From assembly GCA_043774625.1 (NCBI GenBank), contig JAYVTG010000060.1:1-45982 (forward strand): a stretch of DNA of 45,982 nt. Direction: 5' to 3'. The stretch is from JAAFIP01 sp043774625. GTDB lineage: Bacteria > Pseudomonadota > Gammaproteobacteria > Burkholderiales > Burkholderiaceae_C. Within the stretch, counting starts at the first letter, position 1. The number at the start of each line of letters is the position of its first letter. The notes under the pieces were generated by a model. That model did not search any database. It saw only the letters and a program-made list of their open reading frames with translations, and was not told where the DNA came from. Position numbers and translations under genes: made by a program. Positions 8,345 through 16,493 of this stretch are shown here, piece after piece.

Positions 8345-8974
8345 ATGGGACTTGATATTCACATTCGGCAACTCAGCGCAGCGGGCAAGCCATTGCTGCG
8401 CGATTGGCGCGTGCAGTGCGCGCCTGGGCAGATCGTCACCCTGATGGGGCCTACCGGCTCGGGCAAGTCCAGCCTTTTGTCGGCAGTGTGCGGCTTGGCT
8501 GTTGCGGGCATTGTGTTTGACGGCGATGTATGGCTGGACGGGCAAGCCGTGGGGCATTTAAGCTGCGCAGGGCGGCGTATCGGCATGCTGTTTCAAGACG
8601 ACTTGTTGTTTGCCCACATGACAGTGCGCGAGAACCTGCTGTTTGCCGTGCCTGCGGGGCCGCGCGCGCAGCGTTTGCACCAGGTACAAGCTACGCTTGA
8701 TGAACTGGGCTTTAGCGACATGGCCGAACGTAGCCCGCAAACCCTCTCGGGCGGGCAGCGCGCACGCGTGTCGCTGGCGCGCACCTTGCTAGCCCAGCCG
8801 CGCGCCTTGCTGCTGGACGAGCCTTTTTCCAAGCTGGACGCTGCGCTGCGGCAAGACGTGCGTGATTTTGTTTTTGCCCATGCACGCAGACTCAAACTGC
8901 CCACCTTGCTGGTCACCCACGACCGCGCTGACATTGCCGACCCAGCGGCTGTGGTTCAATTGTCTTGCATGTAA
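8345..8974 (+). CDS. ynjD: ABC transporter ATP-binding protein, YnjD-like
   Basis: A 209-residue ATPase with all core motifs: Walker A GPTGSGKSS, Q-loop LFQDDLLF, signature LSGGQRARVSLA, Walker B ALLLDEPFSKLD and the H-loop VTHDR. It is short, without a C-terminal regulatory domain, as in YnjD. It energises the importer formed with the YnjB- and YnjC-like proteins encoded directly upstream. Confidence 0.9.
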   Translation: MGLDIHIRQLSAAGKPLLRDWRVQCAPGQIVTLMGPTGSGKSSLLSAVCGLAVAGIVFDGDVWLDGQAVGHLSCAGRRIGMLFQDDLLFAHMTVRENLLFAVPAGPRAQRLHQVQATLDELGFSDMAERSPQTLSGGQRARVSLARTLLAQPRALLLDEPFSKLDAALRQDVRDFVFAHARRLKLPTLLVTHDRADIADPAAVVQLSCM

Positions 8975-8980
8975 GCCACT

Positions 8981-9589
8981 ATGCTGGACCAATACGCCGT
9001 TGCCTTCATCAAACCGGTTATCGACGCGATAGCCAAACGCCTGGTGCGTGTGGGTCTGCAGGCTGACCACATCACTTTGGCGGGTTTTGGCATCGGCATG
9101 GGCGCTGCAATTTTAATAGCTGCTCACGCATATTTGGCAGGGGCTTTGTGCATATTAGCCTCCAGATTGTGTGATGCACTGGACGGTGCAGTGGCGCGGC
9201 AAACCCAGACATCTGACGCCGGTGGTTTTTTGGACATTTCGCTGGACTTTTTGTTTTATGCCAGCATTCCGCTAGCATTTGCCTTTGCCAATCCACCCGC
9301 CAATGCGCTGCCTGCCGCCACCTTGCTGGCGGCGTTTGTTGGTACGGGTTCCAGTTTTTTGGCCTATGCGGTGCTGGCAGCCAAGCGGGGTTTGACCAGC
9401 AGCGCGCGCCATCCGCGCAAGTCGTTTTACTTTTTGGGCGGATTGACAGAAGCAACAGAAACGCTGGCTTTGTTTATCGCCATGTGTTTATGTCCCCCGT
9501 ATTTTGCACAGCTGGCCTACTTGTTTGCTGCGCTGTGCTGTGTCACCATCGCCACACGTATCTTTACGGGTTGGCGTAGTCTGCAATAG
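8981..9589 (+). CDS. ynjF: CDP-alcohol phosphatidyltransferase, YnjF-like
   Basis: A 202-residue multi-spanning membrane enzyme with the family signature: CDALDGAVAR followed by GGFLDISLD, which gives the Asp residues that bind metal and the CDP-alcohol. Members transfer a phosphatidyl or phospho-alcohol group to an acceptor in the inner membrane; the specific alcohol cannot be read from sequence. It starts 6 bp after the ATPase gene. In E. coli ynjF lies beside ynjBCD (from memory), so this gene order appears to be old. A dispersed-repeat copy (9104-9141) encodes part of an early membrane helix. Confidence 0.85.
   Translation: MLDQYAVAFIKPVIDAIAKRLVRVGLQADHITLAGFGIGMGAAILIAAHAYLAGALCILASRLCDALDGAVARQTQTSDAGGFLDISLDFLFYASIPLAFAFANPPANALPAATLLAAFVGTGSSFLAYAVLAAKRGLTSSARHPRKSFYFLGGLTEATETLALFIAMCLCPPYFAQLAYLFAALCCVTIATRIFTGWRSLQ
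9104..9141 (-). repeat. Dispersed element inside ynjF-like gene, copy 4
   Basis: Minus-orientation copy, well matched over the AT-rich palindrome and the GCTGCTCACGCATAT core but diverged at its far end. It is read in frame as AAILIAAHAYLAGA, part of a transmembrane helix. Confidence 0.65.
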
Positions 9590-9665
9590 ACTGCTTTACT
9601 TTTGGCGTACTCTGTAAGAATTGAATCCGCACAGCGACTTATGGCGTACAAGTTCAAGGAACAAT

Positions 9666-11828
9666 ATGGACAAGAAAAAAATTATTCTTTTGGTGGCAGT
9701 TGCAGCCGCAATTGCAGCGTTTTTCGCTTTTGATCTGGGCCGTTTTTTCAGTCTCTCGTATCTCAAGCAAAGCCAGGAGGGTTTTGCGCAACTTTATGCT
9801 CAAAACCCGGCCCTGGTGATTGGCGCCTTCTTTGCTGTTTATGTGGCAGTCGCAGCCCTGTCCATTCCTGGCGCTGCGGTACTCACACTGGCGGGGGGTG
9901 CCATTTTTGGCTTGGTGGTGGGTTTGGTCGTGGTGTCGTTTGCCTCCACGATTGGCGCTACGCTGGCGTTTTTGGTGTCGCGCTTTGTGCTGCGTGACTC
10001 GGTGCAAAACAAATTTAGCGCGCGCCTGGCCGACATTAACAAGGGTGTTGAAAAAGAAGGTGCGTTTTATTTGTTTACCCTGCGCCTAGTGCCACTGGTG
10101 CCCTTCTTCGTGGTCAATCTGCTCATGGGGTTGACCAAGATGAAGACCCTCACCTTCTACTGGGTCAGCCAGCTAGGCATGCTGCTGGGCACGGCGGTGT
10201 ATGTGAACGCAGGTACGCAACTGGCCAAGATTGATTCACTCAAAGGCATTTTGTCCCCCGGTTTGCTCGGCTCGTTCGTGCTGCTGGGCATCTTCCCGTT
10301 AATTGCCAAGAAGATCATCGACACCATCAAAAAGCGCAAGGTGTATGCCAAGTGGAACCACCTTAAACCAAAAACGTTTGACCGCAACATCATCGTCATT
10401 GGCGCGGGTGCAGGTGGCTTGGTCACCGCGCTGATTGGCGCTGCAGTCAAAGCCAAGGTCACCTTGGTAGAAGCCCACAAAATGGGCGGCGACTGTTTGA
10501 ATTTTGGCTGCGTGCCCAGCAAGGCGCTCATCAAGTCTGCCAAGGTTGCGCACACCATGCGCCATGCTGACAACTACGGCCTGCAAACGACTACGCCCAG
10601 CTTTAGCTTCAAAGCCATCATGCAGCGCATTCACCATGTGATTGCACAAATTGCACCGCACGACAGTGTAGAACGCTTTACGGGCCTGGGCGTGCATGTG
10701 TTGCAAGGCTACGCCAAAATCATCACCCCCTGGTCGGTAGAAATTACCCTGCACGACGGCAGCAAACAGGTGCTCACCACGCGCAGTATCGTCATCGCTG
10801 CTGGTGCCAGCCCAGTGGTGCCGCCCTTGCCGGGTATCGAGTCCATCGGCTATGTGACCAGCGACACCATGTGGGACGCTTTTGCCAAGCTGGACGAGCT
10901 GCCCAAACGCCTGGTGGTGCTGGGCGGTGGCCCTATTGGCTGCGAACTGGCGCAAAGTTTTGCGCGACTGGGCAGCCAGGTGATGCAGGTAGAAATGGCA
11001 CCGCGCATTTTGATTCGAGAAGACGAGGAAGTATCCACCTACGCGCAGAAAGCCCTGACCGCCAACGGCGTACAGGTAATGACCGGCCACAAGGCGTTGC
11101 GGTTTGAAAATAATGGCGGGGTAAAAACGCTGGTGGTAGAACACGCCGGCTCTGAAAAACGCCTGGAGTTTGACGAGATTATTTGCGCCGTGGGCCGCAT
11201 CGCCCGTTTGAAGGGCTACGGCCTGGAAGAGCTGGGCATTCCTACCCATCGCACGGTAGAAACCAACGAATATTTAGAGACGATTTACCCCAACATTTTC
11301 GCTGCTGGCGACGTGGCCGGGCCTTACCAGTTCACCCACTTTGCGGCGCACCAGGCATGGTATGCCGCAGTCAACGCGCTATTTGGCACATTCAAAAAAT
11401 TCAAGGGCGACTATTCCATTATTCCTGCTGCCACCTTTATCGACCCCGAAGTGGCGCGGGTGGGCCTGAACGAAAGCGAAGCCAAGGCCCAAAGCATTGC
11501 CTACGAAGTTACCCAATACGGCATTGACGACCTGGACCGCGCCATTGCTGACAGTGAGGCGCATGGCTTTATCAAGGTGCTGACCGTGCCGGGCAAAGAC
11601 AAAATTTTGGGCGTCACCATAGTGGGCACCCACGCTGGCGATTTGCTGGCCGAATACGTGTTGGCCATGAAGCATGGTCTGGGACTGAACAAAATTCTGG
11701 GCACCATCCACGCCTACCCCACACTGGCAGAAACCAACAAATACGTGGCGGGTGAATGGAAGAAGGCGCACCAACCCGTCAAACTGCTGGAATACGTGAA
11801 AAAGTACCACGATTGGCGTCGCGGTTAA
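9666..11828 (+). CDS. TVP38/TMEM64 membrane domain fused to a MerA-like flavoprotein disulfide reductase
   Basis: A 720-residue fusion. Residues 1 to about 215 are a multi-spanning TVP38/TMEM64 (VTT, DedA-like) domain. From about 239 a pyridine nucleotide-disulfide oxidoreductase follows, with the FAD motif IIVIGAGAGGL, redox-active cysteines C277 and C282 (GGDCLNFGCVPSKA), the NAD(P) motif VVLGGGPIGCELA and a C-terminal dimerisation domain. In dihydrolipoamide dehydrogenase a catalytic His sits in HxHPTxxE; here the segment is HAYPTLAE (682-689), so Tyr684 replaces that His. AAGGAA precedes the ATG at 9666. This suggests membrane-linked electron or thiol chemistry; the substrate is unknown. 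It is 81 bp from the DUF547 gene and may head that cluster. Confidence 0.87.
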   Translation: MDKKKIILLVAVAAAIAAFFAFDLGRFFSLSYLKQSQEGFAQLYAQNPALVIGAFFAVYVAVAALSIPGAAVLTLAGGAIFGLVVGLVVVSFASTIGATLAFLVSRFVLRDSVQNKFSARLADINKGVEKEGAFYLFTLRLVPLVPFFVVNLLMGLTKMKTLTFYWVSQLGMLLGTAVYVNAGTQLAKIDSLKGILSPGLLGSFVLLGIFPLIAKKIIDTIKKRKVYAKWNHLKPKTFDRNIIVIGAGAGGLVTALIGAAVKAKVTLVEAHKMGGDCLNFGCVPSKALIKSAKVAHTMRHADNYGLQTTTPSFSFKAIMQRIHHVIAQIAPHDSVERFTGLGVHVLQGYAKIITPWSVEITLHDGSKQVLTTRSIVIAAGASPVVPPLPGIESIGYVTSDTMWDAFAKLDELPKRLVVLGGGPIGCELAQSFARLGSQVMQVEMAPRILIREDEEVSTYAQKALTANGVQVMTGHKALRFENNGGVKTLVVEHAGSEKRLEFDEIICAVGRIARLKGYGLEELGIPTHRTVETNEYLETIYPNIFAAGDVAGPYQFTHFAAHQAWYAAVNALFGTFKKFKGDYSIIPAATFIDPEVARVGLNESEAKAQSIAYEVTQYGIDDLDRAIADSEAHGFIKVLTVPGKDKILGVTIVGTHAGDLLAEYVLAMKHGLGLNKILGTIHAYPTLAETNKYVAGEWKKAHQPVKLLEYVKKYHDWRRG

Positions 11829-11909
11829 TTGCGCCGCTTGAACTTATCCATGTTGACCCAGTCTGAGTTTTATTGATTGACCGTTGGTCTTTTTCTGTAG
11901 GAGAAAAAA

Positions 11910-12743
11910 GTGAAATTCATCAAACCATTTGCTACGTTTTTAATAGCTTCTTGCGCACTATTCACGCTGGCTTCAGCCAGTTTTGCCCAATCTTTTGACC
12001 ACAGCTATGCCGCCTGGGACGCGCAGCTCAAAAAACACGTGAAATGGCTGCCCGACAACAAGCAAAGCCGCGTCAACTACAAAGGCTTTGCCGCAGACCA
12101 TGCCGAGCTGACCAAAACGCTGGAAAACCTTTCAAGCGTCACGCCCGCACAGTTTGGCGCGTTTAGCAAAGAGCAGCAAATGGCGTTTTTGATCAACGCC
12201 TACAACGCCTTCACCGTCGAGTTGATCCTCTCCAAATACCCCAGCGTCAAGTCCATCAAAGACTTGGGCACCACCTTCTCCAGCCCCTGGAAAAAGAAGT
12301 TCTTCAAGTTTTTGGGTGAAGAGCAAAGCCTGGACTGGATTGAGCACCAAAAACTGCGCCCCAATATTGCCGGTGGTGGCTACCGCGACCCGCGCATTCA
12401 CGTGGCGATTGTGTGCGCCAGCATTGGCTGCCCTGCACTGCCACCAGAGGCCTTTACAGCAGCCAAACTGGACAGCCAGTTGGACGAAGGCATGCAACGC
12501 TTTGTGACTGACAAAACCCGCAACCGCTATGCCGACGGCAAGCTGCAGGTATCCAGCATTTTCAAGTGGTTCAAGGAAGACTTTGAAAAAGGGTATAAAG
12601 GCTTTACCAAAGTTGAAGATGTGTTTGCCAAATATGCCGACGGACTAAGTACCGATGCCACAGCCATTGCCGAAATTCGCGCCAAGACGGCCTCTATCAG
12701 CCACTTGGACTACGACTGGTCGCTCAACGACGCGGGGCGTTGA
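11910..12743 (+). CDS. Exported DUF547 protein
   Basis: A 277-residue protein with a signal peptide (cleavage near ASAFAQ) and a DUF547 domain, recognised by NAYNAFTVELIL and DPRIHVAIVCASIGCPAL with its conserved Cys pair. The start is a GTG at 11910 with a good GGAG site (TAGGAGAAAAAA). The hydrophobic core of the signal peptide is encoded by a dispersed-repeat copy (11931-11971). DUF547 has no settled biochemical role. The gene follows the TVP38-flavoprotein fusion and overlaps or abuts the DUF3047 gene, so it is probably part of the same exported or membrane pathway. Confidence 0.85.
   Translation: MKFIKPFATFLIASCALFTLASASFAQSFDHSYAAWDAQLKKHVKWLPDNKQSRVNYKGFAADHAELTKTLENLSSVTPAQFGAFSKEQQMAFLINAYNAFTVELILSKYPSVKSIKDLGTTFSSPWKKKFFKFLGEEQSLDWIEHQKLRPNIAGGGYRDPRIHVAIVCASIGCPALPPEAFTAAKLDSQLDEGMQRFVTDKTRNRYADGKLQVSSIFKWFKEDFEKGYKGFTKVEDVFAKYADGLSTDATAIAEIRAKTASISHLDYDWSLNDAGR
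11931..11971 (-). repeat. Dispersed element in the DUF547 signal peptide, copy 5
   Basis: Minus-orientation copy read in frame as ATFLIASCALFTLA, the signal-peptide core of the DUF547 protein. It uses the same frame and orientation relative to the gene as the copy in the M16 signal peptide. Confidence 0.75.
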
Positions 12744-13479
12744 GCGTCAACCAACTGCACACGTCAAGTCTTTCGCAGCGGTAGTTACCCTCACCCTCGG
12801 CTTGCTCGCACCCTCACTGGCAGCTAGCCTGACTCCCCTCACCTCTACCAGCAGTGCTGCGCCGCCAGCCCCCTGGCACTTTGTGGGCCTGCCAGCGCGC
12901 TACGCCAAGCCCCCTACCTTGTTTGACCTTATCGAGATTGACGGCAAGCAAGCCCTGCGCGTGCGGGCCGATAAGTCCTACGGCAACCTGATGCACGACT
13001 GGTCTGGCCCTGCCAGCACCATCCACTTCAAATGGCGGCTGGACACACCTTTGCTGCGTGCCAACATCAAGGCCAAGGGTAGCGAAGACATAGCGCTCAA
13101 GGTGTGCCTGACCTTTGACCTGCCAATAGACAGCATCCCGGCAGGTGAGCGCACCAAATTCAAGATGGCCCAGTTTTTAAGCAGCGAGAAGCTGCCCACC
13201 GCCACCTTGTGCTATGTCTGGGACCATAACCAGCCCGTTGGCAGCGAGATGCATAGCCCCTACACAACCAGGGTGCACTACATCGTGCTCAATAGCGGCG
13301 AGGCACAGCTCAAAACCTGGCAAGAGCACCAGCGCAACATTCATGATGATTTTTTAAAAGCTTTTGGCCACGAAGCCAGCACAGTACCTGGTTTAACAGC
13401 TATCATAGTAGGAGCAGATAGCGACAATACAGGCGATGTTAGCCTGGGCTATGTGACTGACTTAACGGTGCTACCTTGA
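12655..13479 (+). CDS. DUF3047 protein, start uncertain
   Basis: The frame carries a DUF3047 domain: LRVRADKSYGNLMHDW, the central LTFDLP and LCYVWD segments, and the C-terminal GADSDNTGD. It probably acts outside the cytoplasm, because a signal-like hydrophobic stretch (KSFAAVVTLTLGLLAPSLAA) precedes it. There is no ATG, GTG or TTG in frame just before that stretch; the only upstream ATG is at 12655, 89 bp inside the DUF547 gene. The true start may therefore be that overlapping ATG, a rare codon near 12760, or have been lost. Function of the family is unknown; the neighbours suggest a shared pathway with DUF547 and the following flavoprotein. Confidence 0.75.
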   Translation: MPQPLPKFAPRRPLSATWTTTGRSTTRGVERQPTAHVKSFAAVVTLTLGLLAPSLAASLTPLTSTSSAAPPAPWHFVGLPARYAKPPTLFDLIEIDGKQALRVRADKSYGNLMHDWSGPASTIHFKWRLDTPLLRANIKAKGSEDIALKVCLTFDLPIDSIPAGERTKFKMAQFLSSEKLPTATLCYVWDHNQPVGSEMHSPYTTRVHYIVLNSGEAQLKTWQEHQRNIHDDFLKAFGHEASTVPGLTAIIVGADSDNTGDVSLGYVTDLTVLP

Positions 13480-13490
13480 CAGACACTTTG

Positions 13491-14480
13491 ATGATCCAAC
13501 AGCGGGTGCTGATAGGCGCAGGCCCTACGCATTTGCAGCTTCTGCGCGACTGGTGCGAACACCCGCGCGCCGATACCGACCTGACCCTGATCACCCCCCA
13601 CGACCATGTGCAGCAAGCAGCCATGCTGCCCGGCCTGGTTGCTGGCCATTACCGGCATGAAGAATGCAACATTGACCTGCCCAGCATGCTCGCCTCGGGC
13701 CGGGTGCGCTACACCCATGCCAGTGTCATCAGTGTCGATTCGCACAAAAGTCTGGTGCACACCACACAAGGTGCCGTGCGCTACGACACACTGAGTGTGG
13801 ACATTGCCAACACGCTGGACCGTGACGCTGTTGAGCAGCACATGCCGGGGGCACGCGCCAATGCCTTGTTTACACTGCCACTGGAGGGTTTCACCAAATT
13901 TCTACCGCAGTTTGTTGAGCATGCCTACGCCCGTGCCTTGCGTGTAGCCGTGATCGCTACCGACCCGCAATGCGGCGTGGCAAGTAGCGAGCTGGCCATG
14001 GCGCTACAGTACCGCCTGCCGCATTGCCGCGTCAGCCTGGTGCACATGGGTTTGGCAGAGTCCGGCGTCACCACCTTGCCTGCCCGCGTGCAACAAAAAC
14101 TCCAGGCTGCACTCAAAAAACGCAATATCACAGCGCTGCAAGACAGTTGCACAGGCATTGAGCTGGGCAGTGTGCGTCTGCAAAGCGGTGCAACCCTCAG
14201 TTGCGATGCGGCCATCATCCATAGCAGCGGAGCCAGTGCGTCGTGGCTGGCTGACGCGGAGCTGGTGCCCCCCGTCCTGCAAACCCCAGCCTTGCAGTTT
14301 GTGGACTGCGGCAACCGCCGAGCGATTGCGCATTGGGGCGATCTGAGCCTGGGCGGCGCTTTGGCATGGCAAATCAAAAATGTAAGAGATCGTCGGCAGA
14401 TTCGACCATTCATCACAAGCCCCGATATACCGGGAACCAATGTAACAATGGCTGAATCTGAAGCCCACAAGCAAACGTAA
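13491..14480 (+). CDS. NDH-2-like FAD/NAD(P)-binding oxidoreductase
   Basis: A 329-residue flavoprotein starting with a Rossmann GxGxxH-type motif (VLIGAGPTHLQLL), like the NDH-2 / SelD-associated branch of pyridine nucleotide-disulfide oxidoreductases. Other family traits are the PGLVAGHY segment and the C-terminal FVDCGNRRAIAHWGDLSLG. It lacks a CxxxxC redox pair near the N-terminus, so it is not a disulfide reductase. The start is set at the ATG at 13491; a TTG at 13476 would overlap the DUF3047 stop as TTGA. It lies 8 bp upstream of the ATP-grasp gene. A quinone, a small-molecule thiol or a dedicated intermediate could be the substrate. Confidence 0.8.
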   Translation: MIQQRVLIGAGPTHLQLLRDWCEHPRADTDLTLITPHDHVQQAAMLPGLVAGHYRHEECNIDLPSMLASGRVRYTHASVISVDSHKSLVHTTQGAVRYDTLSVDIANTLDRDAVEQHMPGARANALFTLPLEGFTKFLPQFVEHAYARALRVAVIATDPQCGVASSELAMALQYRLPHCRVSLVHMGLAESGVTTLPARVQQKLQAALKKRNITALQDSCTGIELGSVRLQSGATLSCDAAIIHSSGASASWLADAELVPPVLQTPALQFVDCGNRRAIAHWGDLSLGGALAWQIKNVRDRRQIRPFITSPDIPGTNVTMAESEAHKQT

Positions 14481-14488
14481 AACACCTT

Positions 14489-15871
14489 ATGGGGACAACA
14501 CTGCTACTGTTTAACTACGATTGGGATGCCACTGGCTTTGCGCGCGTGGCCAAAACACTGTCGCGGCCTGTGGCCAGCCGGGGGTTTGATCTGTTTTCCT
14601 TTCCCAGTAATGCCAATCTAGCCTGGTTTGACATGGACCGTTTTGTCCATAAACTGGCAAAGCAAGCCAAAACCCAAAACTGGACGGCTGTGGCATCGCA
14701 ACATGAACAGTTTGGCGCCCTGGCTGCTGCCCTGCTGGCCGAAAAAATGGGTTGGCCGGGCACCTCCAGCAAAGCCGTTATTGCTTGCCAGCACAAGCTC
14801 TATGCACGAGAAGTGTTGCAGCAAGTATGCCCCGAGGCCAACATTGGCTTTAGCCGCTTGCCTACCGAATACGGCGAGGCCATTCCTGCAGGCCTGCACT
14901 ACCCCCATTTTGTCAAACCCGTCAAAGCTGCTTTCTCGGTGCTGGCCAAACGTGTGCACAGCCGCGAAGAGTTGCACCACTTCACCCGTTTTGGCGCATA
15001 TGAGTTGTGGGTTATCAAACACCTGGTAGAACCGTTTGAACGCATCGCCAAGCGTGTGCTGCCCCAGGCAGGCACGGCACACAGCATGATGCTGGAAGAA
15101 CCCGTGCAAGCTGCGCAATATTGTCTGGACGGCGTGGTGTTTAACGGCCAAATCAAGCCCCTGGGTGTGGTGGACGCCATCATGTACCCTGGCACCCAAT
15201 CGTTCATGCGCTTTGACTACCCCAGCAAGTTGCCGGCCAACGTACAGGCCCGCGCCCTGGACGTTGCGAGCAAATTTTTGAAAGCGGTGGGGTTTGACTA
15301 CGGCATTTTCAACATGGAATTTTTCTATGATGCGGCGACTGACCAACTTAAGGTGATTGAATTTAACCCCCGCATGGCTTCGCAGTTTGCAGACCTGTAC
15401 CTGCGTGTAGACGGGATTGACCTGTACGCCATGGCCATGGCTCTGGCCCAAGGAAATGACCCTTGGCTTGCGCAGCGCGTTGCGCCCACGGCAGGCGCAG
15501 CGTCCAGCTTTGTGTACCGTTCTTTCAACCCGGACTTGCCCGACGAGCAGCAGCCAAAAATGCCATTGCCAACAGCTATGCGCACACTACAGCATGAGTT
15601 TCCAGACCATTTGCTGCTGCAGTTTCACAAAGCAGGCCACTCGCTCATGCGCGACTTCAAGTGGCTGGGCAGTTATCGCTATGGTATTTTGCATCTGGGC
15701 GGTAAAGACACCACCGATCTGCGCGAACGTTGCGAACGCGCCAGCAACATACTGGGCTGGCATGCTCCCTACCTGCAAGCATCACACGAAGCATCAGGCG
15801 CGCAGCACGCGCACCACCCATTTTCCGCTCCTATCCACTCATCACTCACACCATCAAGACTATCGGCATGA
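14489..15871 (+). CDS. ATP-grasp domain ligase of unknown substrate
   Basis: A 460-residue protein with an ATP-grasp fold. The N-terminal part (NYDWDATGFARVAKTL) resembles a pre-ATP-grasp domain; the nucleotide-binding region includes HFVKPVKAAFSVLAKRV, and the metal-binding end is FNMEFFYDAATDQLKVIEFN with NPRMASQFADLY. Such enzymes join a carboxylate to an amine or thiol through an acylphosphate. The last 30 residues are Ala/His/Ser-rich and look like a loose tail. The stop overlaps the start of the first YHS gene (ATGA), a sign of coupling. No partner ligase or peptide-like precursor is visible nearby, so the product is unknown. Confidence 0.82.
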   Translation: MGTTLLLFNYDWDATGFARVAKTLSRPVASRGFDLFSFPSNANLAWFDMDRFVHKLAKQAKTQNWTAVASQHEQFGALAAALLAEKMGWPGTSSKAVIACQHKLYAREVLQQVCPEANIGFSRLPTEYGEAIPAGLHYPHFVKPVKAAFSVLAKRVHSREELHHFTRFGAYELWVIKHLVEPFERIAKRVLPQAGTAHSMMLEEPVQAAQYCLDGVVFNGQIKPLGVVDAIMYPGTQSFMRFDYPSKLPANVQARALDVASKFLKAVGFDYGIFNMEFFYDAATDQLKVIEFNPRMASQFADLYLRVDGIDLYAMAMALAQGNDPWLAQRVAPTAGAASSFVYRSFNPDLPDEQQPKMPLPTAMRTLQHEFPDHLLLQFHKAGHSLMRDFKWLGSYRYGILHLGGKDTTDLRERCERASNILGWHAPYLQASHEASGAQHAHHPFSAPIHSSLTPSRLSA

Positions 15872-16491
15872 ACACATTCTCCCTTTCCATCCCCCGTTGG
15901 CTGCGTACCTTGAGTTTAAGTTTTGGCCTTGCAGCAGCCGCTATGGCTCTGTCTGGCTGCGCCGCCATGTCGGCGCAAAACCCATCGGGCGCACTCAAGC
16001 CCGTCAACGCTGTGCCAACTGACGACGGTCGCCTCATGCTCAAGGGTGCAGACGTTACGGCGTATTTCACGCAGGGCAAATACGTGCAGGGCAATGCGCA
16101 ATTCAAATCAGTGTATGAACAGGTCACTTTTCATTTTGCCAGTGCCGAAAGCAAGGCCTTGTTTGATAAAGACCCGATGAAATACCAACCCCAATTCGGC
16201 GGTTATTGCGCCAACGGCGTGGCCTATGCCATTCCCTGGGGTGGCGACGCAGACACTTTCATGATGCGCAACGGCAAGCTCTACATCTTTGGTGGCCAGG
16301 CTTCCCAAGACGGTTTTGAAAACGACATTCCCGGCAACACCGCGCTGGCCGACAAATACTGGAACGAAGAAATCAAAGGCTCCAACAGCATGTGGCAACG
16401 CACCAAGCGCCTCATGTTCAAAGTGCCGCATTACAAGAGCGGCGAGCAAATAGCCAAAGAAGTGGCACAGCGCAAAGCAAAAGGAGCATAG
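15868..16491 (+). CDS. YHS-domain lipoprotein 1
   Basis: A 207-residue protein with a lipoprotein signal (lipobox LSGC, Cys31) and a YHS domain: DVTAYFTQGKYVQG, the SVYEQVTFHFAS strand, FDKDPMKYQPQFGGYCANG and a C-terminal extension ending in a Lys-rich helix. YHS domains are small, often metal-linked modules; this one would be anchored in the periplasm. The ATG overlaps the ATP-grasp stop. The following gene encodes a close paralogue, so this is a tandem duplication. Confidence 0.88.
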   Translation: MNTFSLSIPRWLRTLSLSFGLAAAAMALSGCAAMSAQNPSGALKPVNAVPTDDGRLMLKGADVTAYFTQGKYVQGNAQFKSVYEQVTFHFASAESKALFDKDPMKYQPQFGGYCANGVAYAIPWGGDADTFMMRNGKLYIFGGQASQDGFENDIPGNTALADKYWNEEIKGSNSMWQRTKRLMFKVPHYKSGEQIAKEVAQRKAKGA

Positions 16492-16493
16492 AC

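Noticed and set aside
10299..11249. 316-codon minus-strand frame inside the TVP38-flavoprotein gene
   Set aside because: It is antisense to conserved FAD and NAD motifs; the translation is His/Gln-rich and shows no family.
14618..15451. 277-codon minus-strand frame inside the ATP-grasp gene
   Set aside because: It is antisense to conserved ATP-grasp motifs, with no start context and no recognised domain.
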